27,712 nt of DNA from a virus. Shown here piece by piece: positions 1 to 7,629 of the stretch (its first letter is position 1; each line of letters begins with the position of its first letter). Under the pieces are notes generated by a model. It ran no database searches. It saw only the letters and a program-made list of their open reading frames with translations, and was not told the DNA's origin. The stretch covers positions 1-27,712 of IMG/VR virus record IMGVR_UViG_3300034105_002770; one strand, given 5' to 3'. A program made the translations under genes and the position numbers.

Positions 1-1386
1 TTCTTTACATTTTTTGTCCCAGGTTATCAGTTTATGAAACCTTTCAAAGACAGACTTTGGGATGGAAAGATACGTCTTTTTGATTCTAGAAAAAATGTTT
101 TGTTTTACGGTTTACTGCCATATCTACGAAAGTTTTGTGAAGAAAGAAAATATAAATTTTTTATAGATTCAGATGTGAGTCTAACGGAAAGTTTTTCATT
201 GATCGAAGCGGAAAAGTTTATTTCAAATCTCAAACTTCCTAGTCAACTAGAAAAAAGAGATTATCAAATTTCTTCTTTTGTACATGCGATAAGAAACAAA
301 AGAGTTTTGTTATTGTCTCCTACTTCATCTGGTAAATCATTCATATTGTATTTGATTCTCAGGTACATCCAACAAGATCACAAAAAAGGTCTACTAATTG
401 TTCCTAGAACATCTCTAGCCGAACAGATGTATTCCGATTTTGCATCTTATGGTTATGATTCAGAAAAATATTGTCATAGACAATATTCAGGTAAAGAAAA
501 GACTACAGATAAGTTTTTGACTATTACTACTTGGCAATCAATCTACAAAAATCCACCAGAATACTTTGAACAATTTGATTTTGTTCTGGGTGATGAAGCA
601 CACGAATTTAAAGCTAAGTCATTAACAACAATCATGTCGAGTTTAGTCAATACTAATTATAGAATAGGTTGTACCGGTACTTTAGACGGAACACATACGC
701 ATAAACTTGTTCTTGAAGGTCTTTTTGGTCCGGTTCTGTCAGTTACAACTACAAAAGAATTAATGGACAACAAACATGTGGCAGACTTTAGTATAAAATG
801 TTTAGTACTAAAATATCCAGAAGAAACATGTAAGATGGCCAGAAAGTGGGATTATAATGAAGAGATTAATTATATCGTTACCAATCCATACAGAAATACT
901 TTCATTAAAAATTTAGTTCTATCACTGAAAGGTAATTCTTTAGTATTGTTCAATTTGGTCGAGAAACACGGAAGACAATTATTCAGAATGATCGAAGAAG
1001 AAAAAGGTAAAAGAAAAGTATTCTTTGTTTATGGTGGCACCGATGTTGATGTTCGTGAATCCATTCGGTCAATTACAGAGAAAGAAAATGATGCAATTAT
1101 TGTTGCAAGTTATGGCACCTTTTCAACTGGAATAAATATACGCAACCTTCATAATGTTATCTTTGCATCACCTTCAAAATCTAGAGTTCGTAATCTACAA
1201 TCGATAGGTAGAGGCCTCAGAATTGGTGACAATAAAACTGAAGCTGTTTTATATGATATTTCCGATGATTTTAGAACTGGTAAATTTACCAACTTTACTA
1301 TAAAACACTTCATAGAGAGAGTGAATATATATGATAGTGAGAAGTTTAAATATAAATTTTATAATGTAGAGTTGAAAAATGGATAA
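1..1386 (+). CDS. uvsW: UvsW-like RNA/DNA helicase, 5' end outside window
   Basis: Superfamily 2 helicase that in T4 unwinds R-loops and branched recombination intermediates and shuts off origin replication. Seen: Walker A SPTSSGKS (nt 316-339), DEAH box (nt 592-603), and a C-terminal motif VI with Q-S-I-G-R-G-L-R. The first ATG in this frame is at 34, but the open frame continues upstream to base 1. Its translation (FFTFFVPGYQF, then the WDGKIRL motif) lines up with the N-terminal domain of T4 UvsW (FFSFEADGYRF, then WDGRIRL). The ATG at 34 is therefore probably internal and the gene is cut by the window edge. About 460 codons are visible against 503 in T4. It overlaps the next gene by 8 bases. 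Identification is confident; the true start is not visible. Confidence 0.95.
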   Translation, partial: FFTFFVPGYQFMKPFKDRLWDGKIRLFDSRKNVLFYGLLPYLRKFCEERKYKFFIDSDVSLTESFSLIEAEKFISNLKLPSQLEKRDYQISSFVHAIRNKRVLLLSPTSSGKSFILYLILRYIQQDHKKGLLIVPRTSLAEQMYSDFASYGYDSEKYCHRQYSGKEKTTDKFLTITTWQSIYKNPPEYFEQFDFVLGDEAHEFKAKSLTTIMSSLVNTNYRIGCTGTLDGTHTHKLVLEGLFGPVLSVTTTKELMDNKHVADFSIKCLVLKYPEETCKMARKWDYNEEINYIVTNPYRNTFIKNLVLSLKGNSLVLFNLVEKHGRQLFRMIEEEKGKRKVFFVYGGTDVDVRESIRSITEKENDAIIVASYGTFSTGINIRNLHNVIFASPSKSRVRNLQSIGRGLRIGDNKTEAVLYDISDDFRTGKFTNFTIKHFIERVNIYDSEKFKYKFYNVELKNG

Positions 1387-1810
1387 TGTTAAAATCGTAA
1401 GATTAAATAGTGGTGAAGATGTCATCGCTCAATGTAGTGAGGATGATGGTCAATACACTCTAGTTGAACCTATGACAATTTTGTTTAAACGATTGCCTAG
1501 TGGAAAGGCCTTTATGATGATGTCTCCTTGGTTACCTCTTGAACTCGTTGAAGAAAATGTTGCATTCATATTTTCTTCCGATGTTCTCACTATGTTTAAA
1601 CCTAAAACTGTGGTAATTGATTATTATACCAGAATTGTAAATGAGGTAACACTTGAGAGTGTACTCAATACAAAGAACATCGAAGAATCTCTCTCGATCA
1701 CAGATGAAAGTGATTATGATGAAGAAATGGACATGTCTGATGAAGAGTCCATTGAGGACATTATGGAATCATTCGGTACTAATGTTACCAAGAAGTCTTT
1801 ATTACATTAA
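1379..1810 (+). CDS. Sm-like (LSm/Hfq-fold) phage protein, putative
   Basis: 143 residues, starting inside the end of uvsW, so probably translationally coupled to it. The N-terminal 80 residues alternate short hydrophobic strands with turns: VKIVRLNSGEDVIAQ, then LVEPMTILF, then FMMMSPWLPL, then a final strand near VLTMFKP followed by Y. This matches the five-strand layout of Sm-fold proteins and resembles the protein at 19613-19918 here. The C-terminal third is acidic (many D/E) and probably disordered. A small gene sits between uvsW and 55 in several T4-like marine phages as I recall them. RNA binding is inferred from the fold guess only; no catalytic motif is seen. Confidence 0.75.
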   Translation: MDNVKIVRLNSGEDVIAQCSEDDGQYTLVEPMTILFKRLPSGKAFMMMSPWLPLELVEENVAFIFSSDVLTMFKPKTVVIDYYTRIVNEVTLESVLNTKNIEESLSITDESDYDEEMDMSDEESIEDIMESFGTNVTKKSLLH

Positions 1811-1842
1811 TCTTAAACAGCAACACCGAGAGTTTACACTCT

Positions 1843-1905
1843 GTCAAGCCGTAAGTCAAGCGTATTTAAGGTAATAATGAATATATTTTAATACAGAGCT
1901 TGACA
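1843..1905. repeat. GTCAAGC repeats, two direct and one inverted
   Basis: GTCAAGC occurs at 1843-1849 and 1855-1861, and its reverse complement GCTTGAC at 1898-1904, where it overlaps the -35 box of the gene 55 promoter. TGTCAAGC (1842-1849) and GCTTGACA (1898-1905) make an 8-base inverted repeat. It could be an operator, or a stem in read-through RNA from uvsW. Function unknown. Confidence 0.5.
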
Positions 1906-1928
1906 CGGCATTCAAAATAGATTATTAT
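1900..1928 (+). promoter_or_regulatory. Sigma-70-type promoter for gene 55
   Basis: TTGACA (1900-1905), a 17-base spacer, then TATTAT (1923-1928). The predicted start near 1935 leaves a leader of about 20 bases with GAGG before the gene 55 ATG at 1954. It lies in the only sizeable gap (1811-1953) in this operon and allows early or middle transcription of the late sigma factor by host polymerase. Confidence 0.75.
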
Positions 1929-1953
1929 ATTGTAACTGAACAATAGAGGTGAT

Positions 1954-2523
1954 ATGTCCGACAAACCCAAAAAACACTATGTAAATAACTCCGATTTCCT
2001 TGCCTCATTGGTTGATTACCATAAAAGATGTGAGGCGTCTAGGAGTAAAGATGAGGACGAGCCTCCTATACCTGAATATATCGGTGAATGTTTCCTCAAG
2101 ATTGCGGAACATCTATCGAGAAAACCAAACTTTATTTCCTATTCTTTCCGAGATGAAATGATTTGTGACGGTATTGAAAATTGTATCATGTATTTTCGTA
2201 ACTTTGACCCTAGTAAGTCTAGTAATCCTTTTGCCTATTTTACGCAGATAATTTACTTTGCTTTCCTACGTAGAATTACCCGTGAAAAGAAACAGTTGTA
2301 TGTGAAGTATAAGGCCACTCAACAATTTGGTATTCTGGATGAGGGTGAAATGTATGAAGATGAGAATGGCAACATGAGACAATTTGAGATGTATGATAAC
2401 ATTTCAGAATTCATTTTCAACTTTGAGGAAAGTAAAAAAGCAAAGAAGAAAAGTAAAACTAAAGGTCTTGAGAATTTCATTGAAGTTGTAGAAGAAGATA
2501 AGATTGACGAAGAAAAAAGGTAG
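1954..2523 (+). CDS. 55: Late-transcription sigma factor gp55
   Basis: 189 residues (T4 gp55: 185). Divergent sigma-70-family protein that directs host RNA polymerase to TATAAATA late promoters and works with the sliding clamp gp45. The N-terminus (Y-V-N-N, then a helix ending in W/Y-K/H), the block LSRKPNFISYSFRDEMICDG with I-E-N following, and NFDPSKSSNPFAYFTQ match T4 gp55 region 2 (MIADGIEA, NFDETKYKNPHAYITQ). The tail is rich in K and E, as expected for the clamp- and flap-contacting C-terminus, but I see no exact T4 tail motif. It has its own promoter and a GAGG ribosome-binding site, and is followed by gene 47 after 6 bases. Two perfect TATAAATA boxes in this window are likely targets. 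Confidence 0.93.
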   Translation: MSDKPKKHYVNNSDFLASLVDYHKRCEASRSKDEDEPPIPEYIGECFLKIAEHLSRKPNFISYSFRDEMICDGIENCIMYFRNFDPSKSSNPFAYFTQIIYFAFLRRITREKKQLYVKYKATQQFGILDEGEMYEDENGNMRQFEMYDNISEFIFNFEESKKAKKKSKTKGLENFIEVVEEDKIDEEKR

Positions 2524-2529
2524 TATATT

Positions 2530-3597
2530 ATGAAGATTGCTCTGATTAATGACACTCATGCTGGAGCGAGAGGTGACAATCCTATTTTCAATGAATTCTT
2601 TTTTAAGTTTTGGGAAAACACTTTCTTTCCTTATCTAAAAGAAAATAACATCAAACACATCTGTCACCTAGGTGATGTAGTTGATAGACGTAAATTTATC
2701 AATTTTGTCACTCTGAACTCTTGGCGTAAAAGATTCTTTAATCGATTACTTGAAGAAAACATCACAATGGATGTGATTGTAGGTAATCACGATGTATTCT
2801 ATCGCAACACAAATGAAATCAATGCGATGAATGAATTGTTCGCCGGTTATTCGAACATAAAGATTCTTGTTGAAGCTGCAGAGTTGCAATACGATTCACT
2901 TAAGGTTGCAATGGTGCCTTGGATCAATTCAGGCAATTACGAGAAGACTATGGAGTTTCTTAAGAACACCTCATCTGAAGTTGTATTTGGTCACTTAGAG
3001 ATTGCAGGATTCGAAATGGACAGAGGAAATATCTGTCACACTGGTTTAGACAAGAAAGTGTTTGATAGATTCGACTCCGTTCTTTCTGGACACTTCCATC
3101 ACAAGTCTACAGATGGTGTCATCACATACCTGGGAAATCAGTACCAGATGACATGGGCTGATCACGGTGACGAAAGAGGATTTCATGTCTTTGATACTGA
3201 AACCCGTGAACTTGAATTTGTTCGCAATCCTTTTGAGATGTTTTATAAAATATCATATGATGATACCGTACAAGATTTTGAATACTGGAAGAAATACGAT
3301 TACAGTAAAATGAAAGATTGTTATGTTAAGATCATTGCTGTGAATAAACAGAATCCTTACCTGTTTGATACAGTAGTCGAAAACTTATATAAGATTGGTG
3401 TTGCCGATATTGCCATTGTTGAAGACTTTACCGAAGAAAGTATTGCCGATGATGAATTGGTAAATCAGGCAGAAGATACAATGACCATACTATCTAAGTA
3501 CATTGACGGCTTGACATTGAATGTGAATGGTGATAAACTTAAGAATATAATGCGTGAACTCTATGTTGAGGCACTTAACACCGAAATCTCTGAATGA
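2530..3597 (+). CDS. 47: Recombination nuclease subunit gp47 (Mre11-like)
   Basis: 355 residues (T4 gp47 about 339). Metallophosphoesterase-fold nuclease that with gp46 resects DNA ends for UvsX-dependent recombination and replication, and degrades host DNA. Mre11 metal ligands are visible in order: D8-x-H10 (NDTHAG), GD at 48-49 (HLGDVVDRR), GNHD at 85-88, GH at 154-155, and GHFHH at 187-191. The C-terminal part is the cap/partner-binding region. It starts 6 bases after gene 55 and overlaps gene 46 by 4 bases, so the two subunits are translated together. Identification is firm. Confidence 0.95.
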   Translation: MKIALINDTHAGARGDNPIFNEFFFKFWENTFFPYLKENNIKHICHLGDVVDRRKFINFVTLNSWRKRFFNRLLEENITMDVIVGNHDVFYRNTNEINAMNELFAGYSNIKILVEAAELQYDSLKVAMVPWINSGNYEKTMEFLKNTSSEVVFGHLEIAGFEMDRGNICHTGLDKKVFDRFDSVLSGHFHHKSTDGVITYLGNQYQMTWADHGDERGFHVFDTETRELEFVRNPFEMFYKISYDDTVQDFEYWKKYDYSKMKDCYVKIIAVNKQNPYLFDTVVENLYKIGVADIAIVEDFTEESIADDELVNQAEDTMTILSKYIDGLTLNVNGDKLKNIMRELYVEALNTEISE

Positions 3598-5306
3598 TAA
3601 ATTTCAAAACTGTAAAATACCGAAATTTCATTAGCTCTGGTAATTACTTTACCGAGATACAACTTAACCGATCACAGAATACTCTTGTGGTCGGATCCAA
3701 TGGTGCTGGCAAAAGTACTCTGTTGGATGCGATTTGCTTTGCCTTATTTGGGAAGGCCTTTCGTAATATAAACAAACCGGCATTGATCAATAGTATCAAT
3801 CAGAAGGATTGTTTGGTCGAGATTGAGTTTGATATCGGAAACAAACAGTATAAGATTGTACGTGGTATTAAACCCAATCTGTTTGAGATTTACTGCAACG
3901 ATGTTTTGGTCAATCAAGATGCTGCGGTAAAAGATTACCAAGAATACTTTGAAAAATTTATTCTTAAATTAAATTTTAAATCTTTTACACAGATTGTAAT
4001 TTTAGGTTCGGCTTCATTTGTTCCTTTCATGCAATTATCTGCCTCAGATCGTAGAGCAATCATAGAAGACTTATTAGATATTCAGATATTCTCATCGATG
4101 AATCTGATTCTCAGGGATAAGTTATCCAAAAATAAAGATAAGACAGGTGAGAATAAACATCAAGTTGAGTTTTCTAACCAAGCTTATGAAATGCAGAGTA
4201 AACACATTCTGAAATTGAAACAGAATAACGAAGATAAGATCGAAGAATATGAGTTGGAGATTGAACAGAACAACGAAAAAGTCAATGTTGCACTCGGTGA
4301 TGTTGATGCTTTAACCAATCGCATAGATCAACTTATGCAAAGTATTGTTGACAAAGATGTTGTTAACAAGAAGTTGAAAGATTTGACACAGTTAGAAACA
4401 CAAATTGAAACCAATTCTAACAAAGTTAAGAAAGACATAAAGTTTTTCGATAGCAGTGATCAATGTCCAACTTGTAGACAACCAATAGAAGAAGATTTTA
4501 AGAAGAATCAATTGACTTCTTTGGAAGCTAAGTCGAAACATTGTGATCACGGACTTGCACAAATATCCGAAAAGATTAAATCGGAACAGGAAAGAGTTAA
4601 TGACATTGATGAAACATTAAAGATGATTCAGAAAATGCAGGTTAAATTGGCAACATATAACACCAGTATCTCGGAGATGAATAAGTATGTTTCTAAAATC
4701 AACAAACAGATCGAATCTCTGAAAACTGTCAAAGAAGATTTGAATGTTGAAATGAATAAACTTGAAGAGATCAAAACCAAGTTGAGTGAGTTGGAGACAA
4801 ACCACAAAAGATTATTGGATGAAAAATCTTACTATGAAGCTGCCTCAATTCTGTTGAAAGATACCGGCATCAAAACTAAGATCGTCAAACAGTACTTACC
4901 TATTATAAACAAATTGGTAAACAAGTATCTAGCATCATTAGATTTTTTTGTTAACTTTAACCTCGATGAATCATTTAAAGAGTCTATAAAGTCCAGACAT
5001 AGAGATGAATTCACATATGCTTCTTTTTCCGAAGGCGAGAAACAGAGAATCGATATGGCTCTGATGTTGACATGGCGTGCTGTTGCTAAGTTAAAGAATT
5101 CTACAAACACGAATCTATTAATCTTGGATGAAGTATTTGATTCGAGTCTAGATGCTAATGGTACAGAATATCTAATGAACATTTTACATATGTTAGAGGA
5201 TGTTAATTTGTTTGTTATCAGTCACAAGGGTGACATTTTGCAGGATAAGTTTCGATCCGTAATTAGGTTCGAGAAGGTAAATAATTTTTCTAGGATGACG
5301 AAATGA
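3594..5306 (+). CDS. 46: Recombination nuclease ATPase gp46 (Rad50-like)
   Basis: 570 residues (T4 gp46: 560). SMC-family ATPase partner of gp47. Visible in order: Walker A GSNGAGKST (34-42), coiled-coil arm from about residue 180, a zinc hook CPTC at 291-294, the returning coil to about 410, the ABC signature SFSEGEKQR (477-485), and Walker B LLILDEVFD (508-516). The arms are short, as in T4. It is joined by 4-base overlaps to gene 47 upstream and to the deformylase downstream, so the three genes form one translational unit. Confidence 0.95.
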   Translation: MINFKTVKYRNFISSGNYFTEIQLNRSQNTLVVGSNGAGKSTLLDAICFALFGKAFRNINKPALINSINQKDCLVEIEFDIGNKQYKIVRGIKPNLFEIYCNDVLVNQDAAVKDYQEYFEKFILKLNFKSFTQIVILGSASFVPFMQLSASDRRAIIEDLLDIQIFSSMNLILRDKLSKNKDKTGENKHQVEFSNQAYEMQSKHILKLKQNNEDKIEEYELEIEQNNEKVNVALGDVDALTNRIDQLMQSIVDKDVVNKKLKDLTQLETQIETNSNKVKKDIKFFDSSDQCPTCRQPIEEDFKKNQLTSLEAKSKHCDHGLAQISEKIKSEQERVNDIDETLKMIQKMQVKLATYNTSISEMNKYVSKINKQIESLKTVKEDLNVEMNKLEEIKTKLSELETNHKRLLDEKSYYEAASILLKDTGIKTKIVKQYLPIINKLVNKYLASLDFFVNFNLDESFKESIKSRHRDEFTYASFSEGEKQRIDMALMLTWRAVAKLKNSTNTNLLILDEVFDSSLDANGTEYLMNILHMLEDVNLFVISHKGDILQDKFRSVIRFEKVNNFSRMTK

Positions 5307-5872
5307 GTGATGTGATTACGATTGATACAGGTGTTGGTGTTTCATCTCAATTAAGAGTTGAAGCTTTACCTTTATATACCGATAACTATAGAATGTTAAG
5401 TGAAGTTATGCCCGATTATGATGTCACGAAGTTGCCTAATAATGATATTTCTCTGTTAGTTGCTAGATTGAAATTCACAATGAAGAAGTTTGCTGGTGTA
5501 GGACTGTCAGCTAATCAGTGTGGTATTAAGCGAAGAGTTTTTGTTGTTGGTTATGAGGATTTTCAACTCACATGCATTAATCCAAAAATAGTTAAAACAT
5601 ATGGTGAAATGGAAAAGGCTCGTGAAGGTTGTTTATCTTCACCTGCGTTGACATTAAATATTCCTAGGCATAAAAAGATTGATGTAGAATTTTATGATGA
5701 AAATGGAAATCTACATCAACTTACTATGGATGGGTTGACGGCTATATGTTTTCAACATGAGTTGGATCACATGAATGGCATATATTTTACAGATCATGTT
5801 GGTGAAGTATCTCTCCTTCTTGCTAGACAGAAACAAACCAAAATTATCAAAAAATACAAGAGAATTAAATAA
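5303..5872 (+). CDS. def: Peptide deformylase
   Basis: 189 residues. Metal-dependent removal of the formyl group from nascent proteins. All three family motifs are present: GVGLSANQ (65-72, motif I), EGCLS (108-112, motif II, with metal-ligand C110), and QHELDH (151-156, motif III, with two His ligands and catalytic Glu), so it is probably active. Phage deformylases are known in marine T4-like phages, where they are thought to favour rapid turnover or synthesis of particular proteins. Here the gene sits inside the recombination operon (ATGA overlap with gene 46, TAATG with the next gene), which implies early/middle expression. Confidence 0.93.
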   Translation: MSDVITIDTGVGVSSQLRVEALPLYTDNYRMLSEVMPDYDVTKLPNNDISLLVARLKFTMKKFAGVGLSANQCGIKRRVFVVGYEDFQLTCINPKIVKTYGEMEKAREGCLSSPALTLNIPRHKKIDVEFYDENGNLHQLTMDGLTAICFQHELDHMNGIYFTDHVGEVSLLLARQKQTKIIKKYKRIK

Positions 5873-7215
5873 TGGCTTACAATTTTGATCCTAAAGATGA
5901 TGTCGAGACACAATGGGTGAAATGGCAGGAGTTCAATCCTGTTGAATCGTTCGAAGATGTTGACGAGGTAAAACTAAAGGAAAAACTTATTGTAGATTTA
6001 TCTTACGTTTCGCAGATGGATGTTAAAGAGTATACTCTGTATCAGAAATGGTGTGAGATTCATGAGAAATATCCTACAGTAAAAAACTTAACTGTATTCG
6101 GTGATGAAGAAGTGTTCCTTGAGGATGCAAATCAGAGAAAGTACATCGATGCTGTTAAAGATAATATTTGGGTGCCTCAGTCAGCTGAAGACTATATGAA
6201 TCTACAGCCATTACTGGAGTATACAGATGACTCTGGATCGATCACCAAGAAGTCTGTTGAAGGTACGAACATTCAACTAGATAAGAAGAGAAGTAAAGAA
6301 TTACCAGAACAATGGAATACAGCAAGAAACTTTATCTCTACGATGAAGAATAATAGTAATATCGGTAGAAACTTAAACTTTATGGTGAAAGATGGGAAAA
6401 CTAACAAGTACTTGGGTGTGGTGTGTATATCTTCTGACTTCCTTGATCTTACACCTAGGGATAATGTTATTGGTTGGCCTAGGGACTTAAAGACCACAGG
6501 CGGCATGATCAATCATACCGCAATCGGTTCTACAATTGTTCCCTTTCAACCACTAGGTTATAATTATGTTGGTGGTAAATTGTTAGCTCTGTTGTGTCTG
6601 TCTGATGAAGTGCAGACACTTTGGAAAAAACAATACGGTGATACTTTAGTGGGTGTGACAACGACTTCTCTCTACGGCAAAACCAAATTGAATGGTCTTT
6701 CACAATATGATAACTTAGACCATTGGCAGAAAATGGGATTTACTTCTGGTTCGGTTTCATTCGAACCTTCCCGTGAAACTAGATATATGGTCAGAAGTTG
6801 GTTAAAGAAGTATCATACTAGAAAATATTTTGAGTGGTATGTTGCTAAAAAGTCTAGTGGTCAGCCATACAAAAGAGATCATAAGAATCGTTCTTTGAAT
6901 TTCACTTATTCAAAGTTTGGCATTGCTAAAGAGTTGATTCGTTCAGAACATGCTAGAGGAATATATTTCAGTCCACTATATAACAACACATACGAATTTC
7001 TGCGTGGTGAGATCAAAGAAGATCAATTGGTTAAATCGTTCGATACTTCATATGAATCTTTAGTGTCGATATGGAAAGAGAAACATGCCAAAGGAAGAAT
7101 TAAGCAACTCACTAAAAAGAACACCGTCTCTTACGAATCTCTTTTTTATGACGATCTTATATATTTGGATTGGGAAGAAACTAAGGCAAAGTACCTAGGA
7201 CAAGTTGGGCGATAA
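5872..7215 (+). CDS. DUF4338/DruA-like protein A (447 residues)
   Basis: No assured function. Residues about 165-310 carry the pattern I associate with DUF4338, the domain of the Druantia defence protein DruA: a strand pair with L-G-V-V-C-I-S-S, then PRDNVIGW, then IGSTIVPFQPLGYNYVGGKLLALL, WKKQYGD, a T-T-S-L-Y-G strand, and W-x-x-M-G-x-T-S-G. The GGKLLA helix start resembles an acetyl-CoA-binding loop of GNAT/Mom-type acyltransferases; that link is my inference. A clear paralogue lies at 25253-26368 (shared IVP-QP-G-NY-GGKLLA and TTSLYG-SQYD) and a shorter relative at 14892-15470. The first 160 and last 130 residues are unrecognised, the latter rich in K, R and Y. It starts at a TAATG overlap with the deformylase and ends the operon. 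Confidence 0.85.
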   Translation: MAYNFDPKDDVETQWVKWQEFNPVESFEDVDEVKLKEKLIVDLSYVSQMDVKEYTLYQKWCEIHEKYPTVKNLTVFGDEEVFLEDANQRKYIDAVKDNIWVPQSAEDYMNLQPLLEYTDDSGSITKKSVEGTNIQLDKKRSKELPEQWNTARNFISTMKNNSNIGRNLNFMVKDGKTNKYLGVVCISSDFLDLTPRDNVIGWPRDLKTTGGMINHTAIGSTIVPFQPLGYNYVGGKLLALLCLSDEVQTLWKKQYGDTLVGVTTTSLYGKTKLNGLSQYDNLDHWQKMGFTSGSVSFEPSRETRYMVRSWLKKYHTRKYFEWYVAKKSSGQPYKRDHKNRSLNFTYSKFGIAKELIRSEHARGIYFSPLYNNTYEFLRGEIKEDQLVKSFDTSYESLVSIWKEKHAKGRIKQLTKKNTVSYESLFYDDLIYLDWEETKAKYLGQVGR

Positions 7216-7228
7216 TGAAAAAAAGTGC

Positions 7229-7257
7229 TTGACTTTATGATAGAAAGCCTATATAAT
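7229..7257 (+). promoter_or_regulatory. Consensus sigma-70 promoter for tRNA-like RNA
   Basis: TTGACT (7229-7234), 17-base spacer, TATAAT (7252-7257). The predicted transcription start near 7264 is only about 3 bases before the tRNA-like sequence. One of the best promoter matches in the window. Confidence 0.85.
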
Positions 7258-7266
7258 TATATACTT

Positions 7267-7333
7267 GCGGTGTGTTTAGAACAGGGTAGGTGTCCAACTT
7301 ACTTGCTTGGTGCGAATCCAAGACACCGCTCCA
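7267..7333 (+). tRNA. tRNA-Gly(UCC)-like RNA lacking a D-arm
   Basis: Seen: a 7-bp acceptor stem GCGGTGT (7267-7273) with ACACCGC (7323-7329), then unpaired T and an encoded CCA (7330-7333); a 5-bp T stem CTTGG/CCAAG around the 7-base loop TGCGAAT; and a 5-bp stem GTAGG/CTTAC (7286-7290, 7298-7302) around the loop TGTCCAA, placing TCC as anticodon. First pairs G-C, C-G, G-C, discriminator U and C35/C36 are the known identity set of bacterial tRNA-Gly. Odd: the 12 bases between acceptor and anticodon stems form no D-stem, position 33 is G instead of U, and T-loop position 55 is G instead of T. The body is 63 bases before the discriminator, about ten fewer than normal. It could be a decaying tRNA, a non-translational tRNA mimic or another stable RNA. 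GGTGTC at 7289-7294 can also pair with GACACC at 7322-7327, a competing fold. Confidence 0.55.
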
Positions 7334-7341
7334 ATTACCCG

Positions 7342-7375
7342 ACAGATGTTGTATAAAAACAACATCTGTTTTTTT
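7342..7375 (+). terminator. Rho-independent terminator after tRNA-like RNA
   Basis: Perfect 11-bp stem ACAGATGTTGT (7342-7352) with ACAACATCTGT (7359-7369), a 6-base loop, then a T run to 7375. It ends the tRNA-like transcript, making a predicted primary RNA of about 110 bases. Confidence 0.92.
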
Positions 7376-7379
7376 ATAC

Positions 7380-7408
7380 TTGACGGGTAAGTATATTGCT
7401 GTTATAAT
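7380..7408 (+). promoter_or_regulatory. Sigma-70 promoter for 7435-9824 genes
   Basis: TTGACG (7380-7385), 17-base spacer ending in TGT (extended -10), TATAAT (7403-7408). It follows directly on the terminator. CGGGTAA (7384-7390) across the -35/spacer is the inverse of TTACCCG (7335-7341) on the other side of the terminator. Confidence 0.82.
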
Positions 7409-7434
7409 GGTTTCTATGTTAATGAGGAAACATT

Positions 7435-7629
7435 ATGAAATCAACAGTCAATAACGATTATTCACATACTCTACTAGAGCAGGAAGAAATGATGTTTTAT
7501 TCTTGCCTCAATGATACATTGGATGCTTTCCGAACTTTCGGTATTAAAAGCATGTTGAAAGAAGTACAGAAAGATCCCAAACTGAATTCTCAGTTGGTTG
7601 ATTTTATTAACTCTTTTCAGAAAAAATAA
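7435..7629 (+). CDS. Small acidic/helical protein, unknown
   Basis: 64 residues, not recognised. No membrane segment and no signal peptide; predominantly helical by composition, with two Cys/Met-containing segments in the middle (MMFYSCLNDTLDAF). It has a good start: GAGGA at 7424-7428 seven bases before the ATG, and its own consensus promoter. It overlaps the following VWA-peptidase gene in a TAATG junction, so it may be a partner or simply lead the operon. Real gene status is supported by promoter, ribosome-binding site and tight coupling rather than by family. Confidence 0.75.
   Translation: MKSTVNNDYSHTLLEQEEMMFYSCLNDTLDAFRTFGIKSMLKEVQKDPKLNSQLVDFINSFQKK

Noticed and set aside
1653-1874. 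+ strand frame of 73 codons overlapping the Sm-like gene
   Set aside because: It lies in another frame of a better-supported gene, has no ribosome-binding site, and its translation is rich in unlikely residues.
2504-2531. TTGACG ... TATTAT promoter-like pair before gene 47
   Set aside because: 16-base spacer, within gene 55 coding sequence, and the -10 overlaps the gene 47 ATG, so it could not express gene 47.
4832-5182. Minus-strand frame of 116 codons opposite gene 46
   Set aside because: It is the antisense of the conserved ATPase C-terminal region (signature and Walker B); no promoter or ribosome-binding site on that strand.
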